Virus record (IMG/VR): IMGVR_UViG_3300031972_000820
Span: 1-43,721 of that record
From: a virus
DNA: 43,721 nucleotides
Reading direction: 5' to 3' (one strand)
The notes under the pieces are model-generated. The model saw nothing but the letters and a program-made list of their open reading frames with translations. It had not been told where the DNA came from and searched no databases. The number at the start of each line of letters is the position of its first letter. Positions within the stretch are counted from its first letter, which is position 1. Below are positions 6,500 to 16,840 of the stretch, piece after piece. The position numbers were made by a program, and so were the translations under genes.

Positions 6500-7579
6500 T
6501 TAAAATATAACGTAATTTAATCCTAGTTTAAAATCGTACCATTCTCTGTTCCAGTACTTATTGTATTTTCCTTCTGCAAACAAACCTAAGTTTTTATTAA
6601 CTTTTATTCCAGTTATTAAACCTGCTGAATAATCAAACCATTGTCCATCTACATAATTGTGATATGAGAAACTGCCACCATCATCATAGTGATAAGGCAT
6701 GAAGTTACCCCAAGCGTGTAACCATTTTGACTTACTATATTTGTAAAAGTCAAAACCAACAACTGCTGATTGTTGTATTTTTTTATCTAATTCGTTTCTT
6801 TTTCTTTCAGTGTAATCTGATAATACTTCTGGTACTACAACCGCCTCCCAAACCTCAGCGCTAGTAGCAACTAATTCACCTTGTGGATTATAATATTCAC
6901 TATTAGCAACATCGATATTGTAACCTTCTTGTATAGCTAAATATGTATAATGTAAATTGCCATTATCTAACATCCACTCTTCTAACGGGTTGTAACCATA
7001 AGGTTCAGCAAGTCTTTGCACTGCCCCAATGTTTACCGAAAAGTTTCTACCAATTTTTAATCTATACCTTTGAGATGCTTCGAAGTATTTTATATCAGCA
7101 AAACCATCTTGTAAGTATTCAAGCTTTAAAGCAAATACATTTATGCATAATCTATCTTGACAACCATCATCAGAACTATATCTAATGAAATGATGTTGAT
7201 CTATATAATCTACACCTTCTTGTCTTTTAAAATCAGCTTCAAATAAGTATTCAACCCCTTTTACTTTACCTACAGTGGCCGCATCACTATAATTAGATTC
7301 AGTTCCATCGTAAAAAGTTTGTGCTTTGTTTTCGTAGCCAAACCTAGCGATCTTACGTAATCCTATGGTAAAATTATAATCATAAGGAGTTGAAATAGTC
7401 TGTGTAGATAAACCATTATCTACAGAGAATACTTTAATATCAGAAAGTGATGTTCCACCATTGACAGCAGCATAAAACGTAGAGAACTTTAATAAGTCTC
7501 TAGCTTCTTGTAATCCAAATGTTTGCGCTGTTATTATATTAGACACTAATAGCAGCAGTATTATTAGTCTTTTTACCAT
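6500..7579 (-). CDS. exported probable outer-membrane beta-barrel protein
   Basis: 359 residues with a clear signal peptide (MVKRLIILLLLVSNIITA, cleavage before Gln19). The mature part is rich in alternating aromatic strands; its last segments, NLGLFAEGKYNKYWNREWYDFKL and the terminal GLNYVIF ending in Phe, match the C-terminal strand of outer-membrane barrels. No catalytic motif is seen. It lies just after the giant ejection protein gene. A phage-encoded outer-membrane protein could alter receptors, block superinfection or aid release; all of these are inferences. It could also be a soluble periplasmic beta protein. Confidence 0.7.
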   Translation of the reverse strand: MVKRLIILLLLVSNIITAQTFGLQEARDLLKFSTFYAAVNGGTSLSDIKVFSVDNGLSTQTISTPYDYNFTIGLRKIARFGYENKAQTFYDGTESNYSDAATVGKVKGVEYLFEADFKRQEGVDYIDQHHFIRYSSDDGCQDRLCINVFALKLEYLQDGFADIKYFEASQRYRLKIGRNFSVNIGAVQRLAEPYGYNPLEEWMLDNGNLHYTYLAIQEGYNIDVANSEYYNPQGELVATSAEVWEAVVVPEVLSDYTERKRNELDKKIQQSAVVGFDFYKYSKSKWLHAWGNFMPYHYDDGGSFSYHNYVDGQWFDYSAGLITGIKVNKNLGLFAEGKYNKYWNREWYDFKLGLNYVIF

Positions 7580-7609
7580 CTTTTTATTATCACTTATTTT
7601 TTTAATTGT

Positions 7610-10600
7610 TTACTCTGTTTTAAATTTTGGTTTTATGCCTTTGAACTTACTTTTGCTTTTCTTTTTACTTTTAACCTTTTCTTTTATTTTTTTCATCTTC
7701 TCAGTATCACCAAGATCTAAACTCCAAGTTGTATAACCACTAAAGAACATTGCTCTTTGAAAAGCCGTGTATTGATTGTCTAAAGCATTTCTTACGTTTA
7801 TTGTTTTTTGATACAACCTATTTGTTGGTAAAGTTGTTGTAGCTTCAATATAGTTAGTTACAGCTGACCATTGTGGATTATCAATATCTAAAGTTGTCAT
7901 TTCGTCTATAACCTTAGTATTATAGTTAAGCGTTTTTTCAGCATTAACTATTTTTCTAGCTCTAATACCTATTACCGGCGAAAAGTTTAAAGCTTCCATT
8001 ATAACAGCACTTTCGTCCTTGTTGTAACTTTTCTCTCTTTGCTCTGCAAATTTAATCATCATGTTTTTAAGGGTAGATAACGCAACGCCGTATATACCAG
8101 AGCCTCTTAATATAGTATCTATAGAACCATTTATAACTCTTTCTTTTTTCTTTAAAAATGCCTCACTCTCATCGTCATCATCGCCAAACATAACAGCAAA
8201 CAATGCTGTTTGTAAACCATAGAATATTAAATTTTGAGCAGCGCCATAATACAATATTCTAGACAGGTTAGACATATCACTTTGCGTTTGCGTGGTGTTA
8301 GGCCTTGTTATTCTTCTGTTTTTAAGATCACTACCTGCTTTTTTAATTATTCTATTATACTGAGATGGCGTATTTAAAAAGTTTAATACTAGCTTACCTA
8401 TCCAGCTAGCTTGTTGTTTTGATGTCATATCAGGTCTAGCTGACTGCTGCGTAGACTGTGTTATATCTTGAAAATCAGTAAAAGCTTTAGCTTCAGCTTC
8501 TTTCTGACTTAAACCTTGTTTTAAATATGTGTTTATTCTGTTTCTGTAAAACGCAGCACCACCTGTTGCAATTGCAATGCTATCACCAATTTGCGTAGGT
8601 AAAAAACCTAATCTAAGTAATTTACCTGTTATAATAGCTACTTGATCAAACAAACTATCTGGTCTAGCTTTTTTAATAGCTTCTACAAGTTCAGCTCCGT
8701 TTACATCAGTACCAATCCCACCACGTCTTTGTTTTAACATGTCTGAGTTAAGTATAAAAGCAAAGTCTTTCCAATATTGTTTTTGATTAGCAAAAGCTTT
8801 ACCAGCAGCTAATATATTATTATCAGCAAAGTTTAAGTAGTTAACATTAGAAAGTTGCTGTAACAAAGCAGATCTAGTGTTAAAAAACATAACACCAGCT
8901 ACAGAAGCGTTTAACCAGTTTAAAAACCTGTTTGGTTTTCCACTTTGACCTTTAGGTCTGTTTACACCAGTTTTAATTCTATGTAACATATCTTCTAAAG
9001 CTTCTCTAAAATCTTTACCATAAGCAGCTTCAATTTTATTTAAGTTTTCTTCAGAAAATAATACATCAGCATTTTCTATAAACTCAGAAAGATATTGTGC
9101 TCTACCAACTCTACCTGTAGCATCAACTAGATCAATTCTTATATTAGCTGTTTCCCAAGATTCTCCTGGAGCTACATAGTCTTCTTGCTTAGATATAACA
9201 TTTAAAGTTTCAGCATAAGCTTGAAGCCTTGAATCTGACTCTACAAGCTTAGTTAATTTAGCTTGATCAGTTTCTGTTAAACCAGGTATTTTATGACCAT
9301 GTTTATTCCATAAGTAAACTCTAATAGCATCTTGAAAAGTAAAATCACCATCTGGAGTTGTTTTTATAAGCTTATCGTTTACATCAGGAAATTGCTCATT
9401 TAATTTTTTATAATCATTTGCTATAGCTTGCTTAGCTGTATCTAATTCTCTATAAGCTCTATTTAAAGGTCTAACTAAAGCTTGCTCTAAAAAGTCTCTG
9501 TGAGCATCACCTTTTCTACCTTTTCCCATAAAGTTATATAGTAATCCAACAAAATCTTCATGTGACGGTGGTATGAAAAATCTAAACTTACCTTTATCAT
9601 CACCACGTTTTCTACCTTTTATAGCTGAAAAACGTTTTTGAGCTTCAATACCAGTAACATCTTCTAATATATCATTAAACTGATCGTTCATTGAGTTACT
9701 AAACTTAACTCTAGCTTGTTGAACTTTAGATTTAACATCTAATTGATCTAACATGTTTTTAACAGCTTGTACGTTTTGTAAAGCGTCATCAGCAAAATAA
9801 AAGTCGTTAAAACCTTCACCAACTTTTTCAGCAATCCAAAGCGCTTTAGCTTCAGCTGTAGAGTTACCTAAACCAGTTATGTTATCAATAGGTATATTTA
9901 ATCCATTGGCTTTTAAGAAATCAAATATAGCTTTCTGAGCAGCAGGTGGCCTTGCTGTTAATACAAACATATTTTTAGGACCAAACTTACTTTGTAGTTT
10001 TAATGCTTTTTGAAACAATGGTGCTAACTTACCTTTTACAACTTTATTAAACTCTGAAAAATCAAAAGTATAACCTTGATCTAATAAGTTTTCATAAGTA
10101 CTAGCATATTGCTCTGCGTTTAAAGTACCAGTTGTACCATCTGGTCTAGTAAATTTAACTAACGACTTAGTCGTAGCAAGTGTATCGTCAAAATCTAGAA
10201 CAGTAATACCTTTTGTTGGGTTATTAGTTGATCTTGAAAACACAGCTGATTTGCTTAGCTTAACTGTAGACTGCTTGTTTAACGTTTTTTCTATTGCATT
10301 AATAAGCTTTTTATTTGTCTGCTCATTAGTTATATCAACATTAGAATCTACGTAATCAGTAGAGTTTATTCTACCTGATATTCTAAAGTTTACTTTTTTA
10401 TTAACTCCAATATTTGACATAAACTCACCAACTAATTTTATTTTTTTACCTTTGTTTAGCTCTAAGTCTTTTATATTTAATCTTGATTCATTTACTATTG
10501 CTTGTGTTGTATTATCAACGTTTTTGTTTCCTGTAGCCATACGGTACAAGTTTCTACCTATAACAATAAAACCTTGGGGTGCGTTTTTATATTTACCACT

Positions 10601-13600
10601 AGCGTAACCTGTAGATAAATATTCAACAGGAACTTCTATTTCTATTAAAAAATTAGATCTTCCATTATCTTTTAGCCAACTAGCTTGTGCTTCGTTTAGT
10701 GTAAAGTTTTTAATCTCACCAAGTTTAGCAACACGTAATGCTTTTTGCAATTTTTTATACTGATCTTGCGCTTGCTTGCCAATAATATCGTCAAATAAAC
10801 TGCCTTTATCATTAGTGGTTGTGTTTTTGTTTGGAAAATTAATATCTAAAGATTCGTTTAAAAACGTTAAAGATTGAGAAATACCTCTTGCTTTTTGTAA
10901 TTTAGTTTCTATGCCTACTTTAATATTTCCTAAAGAAACGTATATATCACCAAGCTTACCACCACCAACTACTTGTAACATTGAGTTTTTAATAAAACTA
11001 ACTGTTTTTTGTAGTTGTTTTTTAATTATATTTTCGTGAGCTATACCAGCGTTTGTTGTTTTACCGTTTTTATTATCAAGTATTATTTCTCTTAGTATTT
11101 CAGACTGTAATTTTTTATCGTTTACTATAGACCCATACTCATTGTTTGTTATGTATTTGTATACAATTTTAGCTATAGCCTCTTTGTTTTGTTTAGAATG
11201 CTCACGAGGACCTGGCATGCTTGAGTCTCTTTCTAAGGGTATATTTAATTTATAACCTGTAGCCTTACCATTGTCATCTCTATCTACGGTAATTATTTTG
11301 TTAAAATAAAATGGATCTTGATTAGCGTTATTTATTAACTCTTCAATTTTGCTTTGTAAATTTTCAGTAACCTGCTCGCTGCTAAGTGAAAATTTAACGT
11401 TAGGCTTTCTGTTAATAGCCGCTGCTAACCTTTGTATGTCACTAACATCTATAGTTTCATTTTTTATTTCTGCTAGCTGTTGTCTTTTTTCTATAATCTC
11501 AGGTTCTTGAGCAACTTCCATTGTAGCATCGTAAGTCAACGCTCCAGCAATATTTTTTGCCAATGTATCTTTTCTAGTACCTTTTTTACCAGATCTTAAA
11601 CCTGTAACAGGATTTATAGCTGGTATCATGAAATATGATAAAAACTGTTTTTCAGTAGGATTACCTTTTTGATATAAATTAACAGATTTATCTTTATTAT
11701 AAGCGTTAATGGCAGAAGGTGGTAATAAGTTTTGATTAACCGCATCTTCAACTTCTTGTTTTGTAGTAAGTTTTTTCACAAACTTAGTAAATACTCTGTC
11801 ATCTTGAGAAGTTTCTCTTTCCATTTGTACCAAGTCAGATACAAATAAACTTTCCATTATAATCTCTCTATATTGTTTTAAATTAGCTTCATACTTGTTT
11901 GTACCTAGTAAGTTTTTAACATCTTTAAATAGATATGTATTAGCTTGATCTCTTAAGTTTCTCTGTATTTGTCTAACCGTATCTTTTGTACTGTATGCTC
12001 TTAGTAAACTTTTTCTAGCAGCATCTAAAACTTTCATATATAAAACACCACCTGTTTCTAACCCAAGTATTTTTCTAAATTTAGACTCTGCTTGTTGCTT
12101 AGCTTTTTGTTTGTCTGCTTTTTCTTGTATTTGAGCTTGAATAGACATGTCTTTTTCTTCAAGCTTTTTCATTTCACTAGTAGTTTCAGCTGCAACTTGA
12201 ATTTTAACATCACCTTCTTTGGTTGTTTCACCTACATCTCTAGAGCCTTTATCTTCTTCTTTTTGTTTATATATTTTATTATAAACGTCACCAGCTCTAA
12301 ATGTAATTCTACCTTGTAAATAACCAAATAAACTATTATTTTCTTCTGGCTTAAAACTTTTTATATCAGGCGTTAAAGCAGTTATAACGTCACTAACAAA
12401 GTTTTTTGGAACTTTATCTGCTTTGTACCTAGCTGCTATTAAATTATCTAAATAACCTTTTTCTTTTATTTCTTTTACTACATCATCAGCTTCTGCTTGG
12501 TAGTAAAAATTACCTGTACCTTTTTCTGTAAGGTTGTTACCATCTTTATCAACTTTACCAAGTTTATCTACAGCATCTGTAATTGTTTTAGAAGCTTTAG
12601 CTTTAAATTTAGCCAAATCAACATCTTTATCTTGTTCTGCAAATGCTATTGCTCTTTTACCAAGTTTTCCTTCTTTTATATTAGCTTGGTATTCTTTTAA
12701 AAAGTCATAAGCTTGCCTACCATTTTTAAACTCTTTACGATAACCAGGAATTAATTTATTCATTAACTCTTGTATTGCTAAACCAATTTTTTGAAAAACA
12801 GTTTCGTTGAATGTTATTTCTTTTTTAGCAATAGCATCTGAAAAAGCAGTAAATATTTCTTCAGTTTCAAAAATAGAGTCGCCTTCTAAATTGTAGCTTT
12901 CTTTTAATCTTTTTCTAACCGCCGCTTCTTGTTCTTTATTTAAAAAACTAATAAAACTTTTACCTAGCTTTTTTTTGTCGTCTGTGTTTAGCTTATCAAA
13001 AGATTTACCTATAATACCATGTAATAACTCATGTGAACCAACGTTTATAGCGCCTTCTTTTAAAGCTGTTTTTTTGTTTATGTATATTTGATCTCCTTTA
13101 ATAAAACCATCTCTATCAGTTACATCGCCCTCAAAATCTCCTTTTGTTCTTACATCATTATATGTTTTTTGAAAATCATCAAGTTCTTCTATTTCAACAA
13201 CTTCTTTGCCTATTTTTTCACCTTCTTTTTTTGCAAACTCTATGTTTTCTTTGTAAAGTATTTCTTGTATGTTTGCTTTGTTTTCTTTATATTGATTAGA
13301 AAGACCTTCAATAGCTACATTAAAATCATCTTCTTTAATTTCGTTGTTTCTAAATTTTTCTATTAAGTTGTTTGCTCTAAAAGCAGTAACATCAGAAAGA
13401 TCTGATAATTCTTCTATTTTTTTAATATCATTATCAGAAAGACTATTATATATATCGTTTCCTTTTTTAATTTTATCTTTAACATTAGATTCTGCTTTTT
13501 TTATTTCTTTATCAAGCGCAAATTTAACGTCTTCATCTTTAGAAGAATTATAACGTTTTCTTAATTCAACTAATTTGCTTAAGTCTTCCTCAACATCTAA

Positions 13601-14719
13601 ATTATTGTCATATTTTCTAATACTAGTTAATGCTTTGGCAGAATAAGCGCCACCTTTGAGTCCAGTTCCACCAAAAAAACCTTGTAAGCCAGCCTCAATC
13701 CCTTGCTCGCTAAACATACCTTTTGCTATAGACATTAAATCGTTTATATCTTCACCTTTTCCCTTTGCAACAGCTAACTCTTTATTGTATATCTCTAAAC
13801 CAGTTTGACCCATTTCAGTAAAAGCTTCTACTCTACCAGTTCCCAATATATTCAAGCCATTTCTTATGTTTTTGCTTTTTTTATAATTTTTTGTTAAATA
13901 CTCCCCAACTTTTTTATTAAACTGTTTTCCAACGCCTGTTTTACCTACTATTTTGCTAAAACCAAAATATTCTAAACCAGCTTGAAAAGCTGCTATTCTA
14001 AATGGAGCAGCTACATCTTGTTCTCCTGATTTCATCAAATCTTCTAACGTAATGTTGTTTGCTTTTGCTTTTTCTTTGTTAGCTGTTATAAAATTATCAG
14101 CAGCAAAATCCATAAAAAAACCAGTTCCAAAAGTACCTAAGTTGTAAGCTACAGATCCACCAACGTTGGCTATACTACCTCCAATAACTGATAAATAATC
14201 ACCAAAACTATCAGCTTCTTTAAAAGTCATTGTTCTTTTTTGATCTTTTTTTTCTTTTTCAAAGTTTTCTATAATGTTTTGAAATTGTTTAGAATCAGAA
14301 GCATACAGATTTTTAAAAAAAACTGGGTTTTCTTTAGTTATTTCTTTCATCTTGTCTTTACCAAAAACACTTTCATATATTAAGGTAGTGGCGATATTTA
14401 AACCAGAATAAGCGCCCAATCCGTTTTCTTTAGCAACCTCCTCAACGGATTTGTCGCCAGTCCCGATACCATAAAACTCGCCGACATCGCTAACCATTTC
14501 AAAAGCATTAGATATATTGTTTTTAAAACTTTGCCAAGCGCTAATTTCTGACTGCTCCGAAGAACCATTTTCCGACCCTGAATCCATACTGCTTGACGCA
14601 GGGTCTGTCGTCTTTCCCGGCTCATCATACTTAATAGCATTAGGAAATTTTTCTAAAAACATTTGTAAATCTTGTGGTGCAACGTTATAACCCTGCCCAT
14701 CTACTATATATTTTTCCAT
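7610..14719 (-). CDS. giant internal virion/ejection protein with HExxH and HAD domains
   Basis: 2369 residues, the largest product here. N-terminal 400 residues contain amphipathic, glycine-rich stretches (ADSFGDYLSVIGGSIANVGG). A zinc-metalloprotease motif HELLH occurs at 563-567. A complete HAD hydrolase set follows: DFDDT at about 1509-1513, VLTARP, a later Lys, and FADDA near 1643-1647. Short KFS/KLS linkers separate blocks. The final third resembles the membrane-associating end of podoviral core proteins, with a hydrophobic helix near 2150-2170 followed by GDDDDE. The layout fits polyvalent proteins, long phage proteins that enter the cell with DNA and carry several effector domains. 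Position after the 228- and 456-residue genes matches T7 gp14-gp15-gp16 order. No lytic transglycosylase motif was identified. Confidence 0.85.
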   Translation of the reverse strand: MEKYIVDGQGYNVAPQDLQMFLEKFPNAIKYDEPGKTTDPASSSMDSGSENGSSEQSEISAWQSFKNNISNAFEMVSDVGEFYGIGTGDKSVEEVAKENGLGAYSGLNIATTLIYESVFGKDKMKEITKENPVFFKNLYASDSKQFQNIIENFEKEKKDQKRTMTFKEADSFGDYLSVIGGSIANVGGSVAYNLGTFGTGFFMDFAADNFITANKEKAKANNITLEDLMKSGEQDVAAPFRIAAFQAGLEYFGFSKIVGKTGVGKQFNKKVGEYLTKNYKKSKNIRNGLNILGTGRVEAFTEMGQTGLEIYNKELAVAKGKGEDINDLMSIAKGMFSEQGIEAGLQGFFGGTGLKGGAYSAKALTSIRKYDNNLDVEEDLSKLVELRKRYNSSKDEDVKFALDKEIKKAESNVKDKIKKGNDIYNSLSDNDIKKIEELSDLSDVTAFRANNLIEKFRNNEIKEDDFNVAIEGLSNQYKENKANIQEILYKENIEFAKKEGEKIGKEVVEIEELDDFQKTYNDVRTKGDFEGDVTDRDGFIKGDQIYINKKTALKEGAINVGSHELLHGIIGKSFDKLNTDDKKKLGKSFISFLNKEQEAAVRKRLKESYNLEGDSIFETEEIFTAFSDAIAKKEITFNETVFQKIGLAIQELMNKLIPGYRKEFKNGRQAYDFLKEYQANIKEGKLGKRAIAFAEQDKDVDLAKFKAKASKTITDAVDKLGKVDKDGNNLTEKGTGNFYYQAEADDVVKEIKEKGYLDNLIAARYKADKVPKNFVSDVITALTPDIKSFKPEENNSLFGYLQGRITFRAGDVYNKIYKQKEEDKGSRDVGETTKEGDVKIQVAAETTSEMKKLEEKDMSIQAQIQEKADKQKAKQQAESKFRKILGLETGGVLYMKVLDAARKSLLRAYSTKDTVRQIQRNLRDQANTYLFKDVKNLLGTNKYEANLKQYREIIMESLFVSDLVQMERETSQDDRVFTKFVKKLTTKQEVEDAVNQNLLPPSAINAYNKDKSVNLYQKGNPTEKQFLSYFMIPAINPVTGLRSGKKGTRKDTLAKNIAGALTYDATMEVAQEPEIIEKRQQLAEIKNETIDVSDIQRLAAAINRKPNVKFSLSSEQVTENLQSKIEELINNANQDPFYFNKIITVDRDDNGKATGYKLNIPLERDSSMPGPREHSKQNKEAIAKIVYKYITNNEYGSIVNDKKLQSEILREIILDNKNGKTTNAGIAHENIIKKQLQKTVSFIKNSMLQVVGGGKLGDIYVSLGNIKVGIETKLQKARGISQSLTFLNESLDINFPNKNTTTNDKGSLFDDIIGKQAQDQYKKLQKALRVAKLGEIKNFTLNEAQASWLKDNGRSNFLIEIEVPVEYLSTGYASGKYKNAPQGFIVIGRNLYRMATGNKNVDNTTQAIVNESRLNIKDLELNKGKKIKLVGEFMSNIGVNKKVNFRISGRINSTDYVDSNVDITNEQTNKKLINAIEKTLNKQSTVKLSKSAVFSRSTNNPTKGITVLDFDDTLATTKSLVKFTRPDGTTGTLNAEQYASTYENLLDQGYTFDFSEFNKVVKGKLAPLFQKALKLQSKFGPKNMFVLTARPPAAQKAIFDFLKANGLNIPIDNITGLGNSTAEAKALWIAEKVGEGFNDFYFADDALQNVQAVKNMLDQLDVKSKVQQARVKFSNSMNDQFNDILEDVTGIEAQKRFSAIKGRKRGDDKGKFRFFIPPSHEDFVGLLYNFMGKGRKGDAHRDFLEQALVRPLNRAYRELDTAKQAIANDYKKLNEQFPDVNDKLIKTTPDGDFTFQDAIRVYLWNKHGHKIPGLTETDQAKLTKLVESDSRLQAYAETLNVISKQEDYVAPGESWETANIRIDLVDATGRVGRAQYLSEFIENADVLFSEENLNKIEAAYGKDFREALEDMLHRIKTGVNRPKGQSGKPNRFLNWLNASVAGVMFFNTRSALLQQLSNVNYLNFADNNILAAGKAFANQKQYWKDFAFILNSDMLKQRRGGIGTDVNGAELVEAIKKARPDSLFDQVAIITGKLLRLGFLPTQIGDSIAIATGGAAFYRNRINTYLKQGLSQKEAEAKAFTDFQDITQSTQQSARPDMTSKQQASWIGKLVLNFLNTPSQYNRIIKKAGSDLKNRRITRPNTTQTQSDMSNLSRILYYGAAQNLIFYGLQTALFAVMFGDDDDESEAFLKKKERVINGSIDTILRGSGIYGVALSTLKNMMIKFAEQREKSYNKDESAVIMEALNFSPVIGIRARKIVNAEKTLNYNTKVIDEMTTLDIDNPQWSAVTNYIEATTTLPTNRLYQKTINVRNALDNQYTAFQRAMFFSGYTTWSLDLGDTEKMKKIKEKVKSKKKSKSKFKGIKPKFKTE

Positions 14720-14721
14720 AT

Positions 14722-16092
14722 TTAATTGTTTGGATTATCTGGTTCTCTATCTATGTTGTTTGGAATACCGTCTCCATCTCTATCGTTATTAAAGTCTATA
14801 AATTTAATATCTGTTTTTGGCGTGATATACCCTTCTCCAAACAAGTCTAAACCTCTTCTTGCTAAAGCATCGTTAGTTGGTATTGTTTCTATTTTTTCAT
14901 ATTTACCAGTAGCTTTCTGTATATAAACATCTGTGTTTCCTTTGCCATCAGAAATATATTTATAAGATCCTTTTCTATCATAGTTTATTTTACCAGGTAC
15001 TAACATGTTATCATATTGAGCTTTTGCTGTAGGATAGTTAACACCTGTATAACCATCTACAGTGTAGTTTTTATATTGATTTCCTCCGTCAGTTTTTTGA
15101 CTATAATTTAACCCATGTCCAGTTCTAGTAACGTTTGTAAAGTATTGAGCTACTAAACCTCTAACTTTATCTCCGTTTTCGTTTTTAAACATAAAGTCTG
15201 TGTCGTACTCATACTTTCCCTTCTTAAACCTAGGATCGCTTTTGTCTAGTTTGTAGCTTTCGTAACCAGCATATATTTTTGGATCTAATGTTCCACTTGC
15301 GAACTGCTGCTCAAAAGTATCGTTAGAACTATCACCAACTAAATCTTGTGTTATTAAAGCTTGTAACCCATCGTTTCCAGTACTTCTTAAGTTATTAAAA
15401 AGTCTATTGTAAGTTGTTGATTCTATAAACTTCCCACCTTTTTGTGCGTTTCCTATTTCTCTTTGAAAATTATCTAAAAAAAATGTTTCTGATATATTAT
15501 TTCTAGGATTCCACGTACCAGCTCTATCTTTAAATAAACTTGTTTGACCACCAACTGTAAAAGATAAATCACCATTATCTCCAATACCAAACTGACTATT
15601 GTTAGTATACACATCTGTAAAGTAAGCGCCATTAGGCTGTGCTTTACCTTTAGCTAATTGGCCTTCATCAAAAGCTGTTATATAATCAGCTTTATCTTGG
15701 TTAAAAACTTTTATTTGATCATTAAGATTTACAAGAGAAAATTTAATTGCTTCCATTTTATCTTTAACATCTCTATCTTTTGTTTTATCAAATATTTCAG
15801 CTAACCTACTGTACTCATCTCTTTGTTTATTTAAGAAAGTTCTAACTACCTGCTTATTAGATTCATCTTTCATAAAATGTATTTGGTCTAAACTAGGTAC
15901 TTGAGCGCTGTAGGCTTCCATTTTAGCCGCTTGTTCTTCTTCGTCTTTTTTTATAGCACCAAACACACCCATAAAACCTTGTGCAAATGCTCCAACGCTA
16001 TTAGATAGTCCAGCTTCAGAAGCCGCTACTTGAGCTTCACCTGCTATTAAACCCATATTAGGTCCATATGATAATGATTGTTTTTTTGCCAT
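14722..16092 (-). CDS. probable internal virion protein with Ca-binding-like tail
   Basis: 456 residues, beginning MAKKQSLSYGPNMG. The first 150 residues are Ala- and Glu-rich helices (IKKDEEEQAAKMEAY); the middle is mixed with many Asn/Gly/Tyr. The last 20 residues contain DRDGDGIPNN, the D-x-D-G-D-G-x-x-N pattern of thrombospondin type 3 or dockerin-like calcium loops. It sits between the 228-residue Gln/Ala-rich protein and the giant protein, separated by a few bases on each side, so it is the best candidate for a gp15-like ejection core protein. No enzyme motif is seen. Confidence 0.65.
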   Translation of the reverse strand: MAKKQSLSYGPNMGLIAGEAQVAASEAGLSNSVGAFAQGFMGVFGAIKKDEEEQAAKMEAYSAQVPSLDQIHFMKDESNKQVVRTFLNKQRDEYSRLAEIFDKTKDRDVKDKMEAIKFSLVNLNDQIKVFNQDKADYITAFDEGQLAKGKAQPNGAYFTDVYTNNSQFGIGDNGDLSFTVGGQTSLFKDRAGTWNPRNNISETFFLDNFQREIGNAQKGGKFIESTTYNRLFNNLRSTGNDGLQALITQDLVGDSSNDTFEQQFASGTLDPKIYAGYESYKLDKSDPRFKKGKYEYDTDFMFKNENGDKVRGLVAQYFTNVTRTGHGLNYSQKTDGGNQYKNYTVDGYTGVNYPTAKAQYDNMLVPGKINYDRKGSYKYISDGKGNTDVYIQKATGKYEKIETIPTNDALARRGLDLFGEGYITPKTDIKFIDFNNDRDGDGIPNNIDREPDNPNN

Positions 16093-16098
16093 ATTGTT

Positions 16099-16785
16099 TT
16101 ATTTAACCTCGATTCCAAAAAAGTCCGTTACTTTGTTTTGTCCAAATTGTCCAGTTGCGTAAGCTGCGGCTAAACCACCAATACCACTAGCTAATTGAGC
16201 TTGACCTTGCGCTACAGCTTGATTTGCTACGGCCAACCTTTGCTGACCCATACCAAACATTGTAGATGTTTTTTGATATTCTAAAGCTCTAGCTTGAGCT
16301 TCACCACCCATTCGTATTTGTTGAGCTTGTAATTCACCAGCTCTTTCTAATTGTTGTATTCTACCAGCTTGCATAGCCGCCGCTCTTTGATTAGCAGCTT
16401 CTTGAGCTCCTATCGATGCAGATATCTGTGCTGTTTGTTGTGTTTGTTGATTTGCTAGTGATTGTGCTAAAGCAGCAATTCCACTACCACCAGCAGTTTC
16501 TCTAAATCTACCTAGTATATCTGCTCTAGCTTGAGCACCTTGTCTAGCTTGAAATTCCGCTTGCTGAGTATTTACAGTTAAGTCTTCCATAGTATTCTCC
16601 ATACCTAAATAAGGATTAGTAACATCAGCATATATATTGCTAGTGTCTAAACCTTCATAAGCTGCTTTCATTTCTTCGTATCTAGCTTTAGCAGCTCTCT
16701 GCTCTCTTTTTCTTCTTCTACTTCCAAAAAAGCCGCTTAAAAGACTTGCTCCAGCTTGTACCATTGCTATTTCAGTACCTGTCAT
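16099..16785 (-). CDS. Gln/Ala-rich internal virion protein (gp14-like)
   Basis: 228 residues. A hydrophobic N-terminal stretch (AMVQAGASLLSGFFG) is followed by a basic patch RRRKREQR and then long Ala/Gln-rich helices (GIAALAQSLANQQTQQTAQI, QEAANQRAAAMQAGRIQQ). This is the typical makeup of the first ejected protein of short-tailed phages, T7 gp14 or P22 gp7-like, which inserts in the outer membrane. The next two genes downstream would be the remaining ejection proteins. Assignment rests on composition and synteny; no sequence family was verified. Confidence 0.65.
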   Translation of the reverse strand: MTGTEIAMVQAGASLLSGFFGSRRRKREQRAAKARYEEMKAAYEGLDTSNIYADVTNPYLGMENTMEDLTVNTQQAEFQARQGAQARADILGRFRETAGGSGIAALAQSLANQQTQQTAQISASIGAQEAANQRAAAMQAGRIQQLERAGELQAQQIRMGGEAQARALEYQKTSTMFGMGQQRLAVANQAVAQGQAQLASGIGGLAAAYATGQFGQNKVTDFFGIEVK

Positions 16786-16840
16786 ATTATTTTCTTTTAT
16801 TTTACTTTATTATTATCACAGTTTTCACTGTTTTTTTACT

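Noticed and set aside
12092-13366. Plus-strand frames rich in Phe, Ser and Ile opposite the giant gene
   Set aside because: They are the antisense of Lys/Glu-rich codons of the minus-strand protein, have no leader and no motif.
16818-16831. Small hairpin ACAGT-TTTC-ACTGT upstream of the 228-residue gene
   Set aside because: Only five pairs with no U-run on the minus transcript; the T-run is on the other strand where no gene ends.
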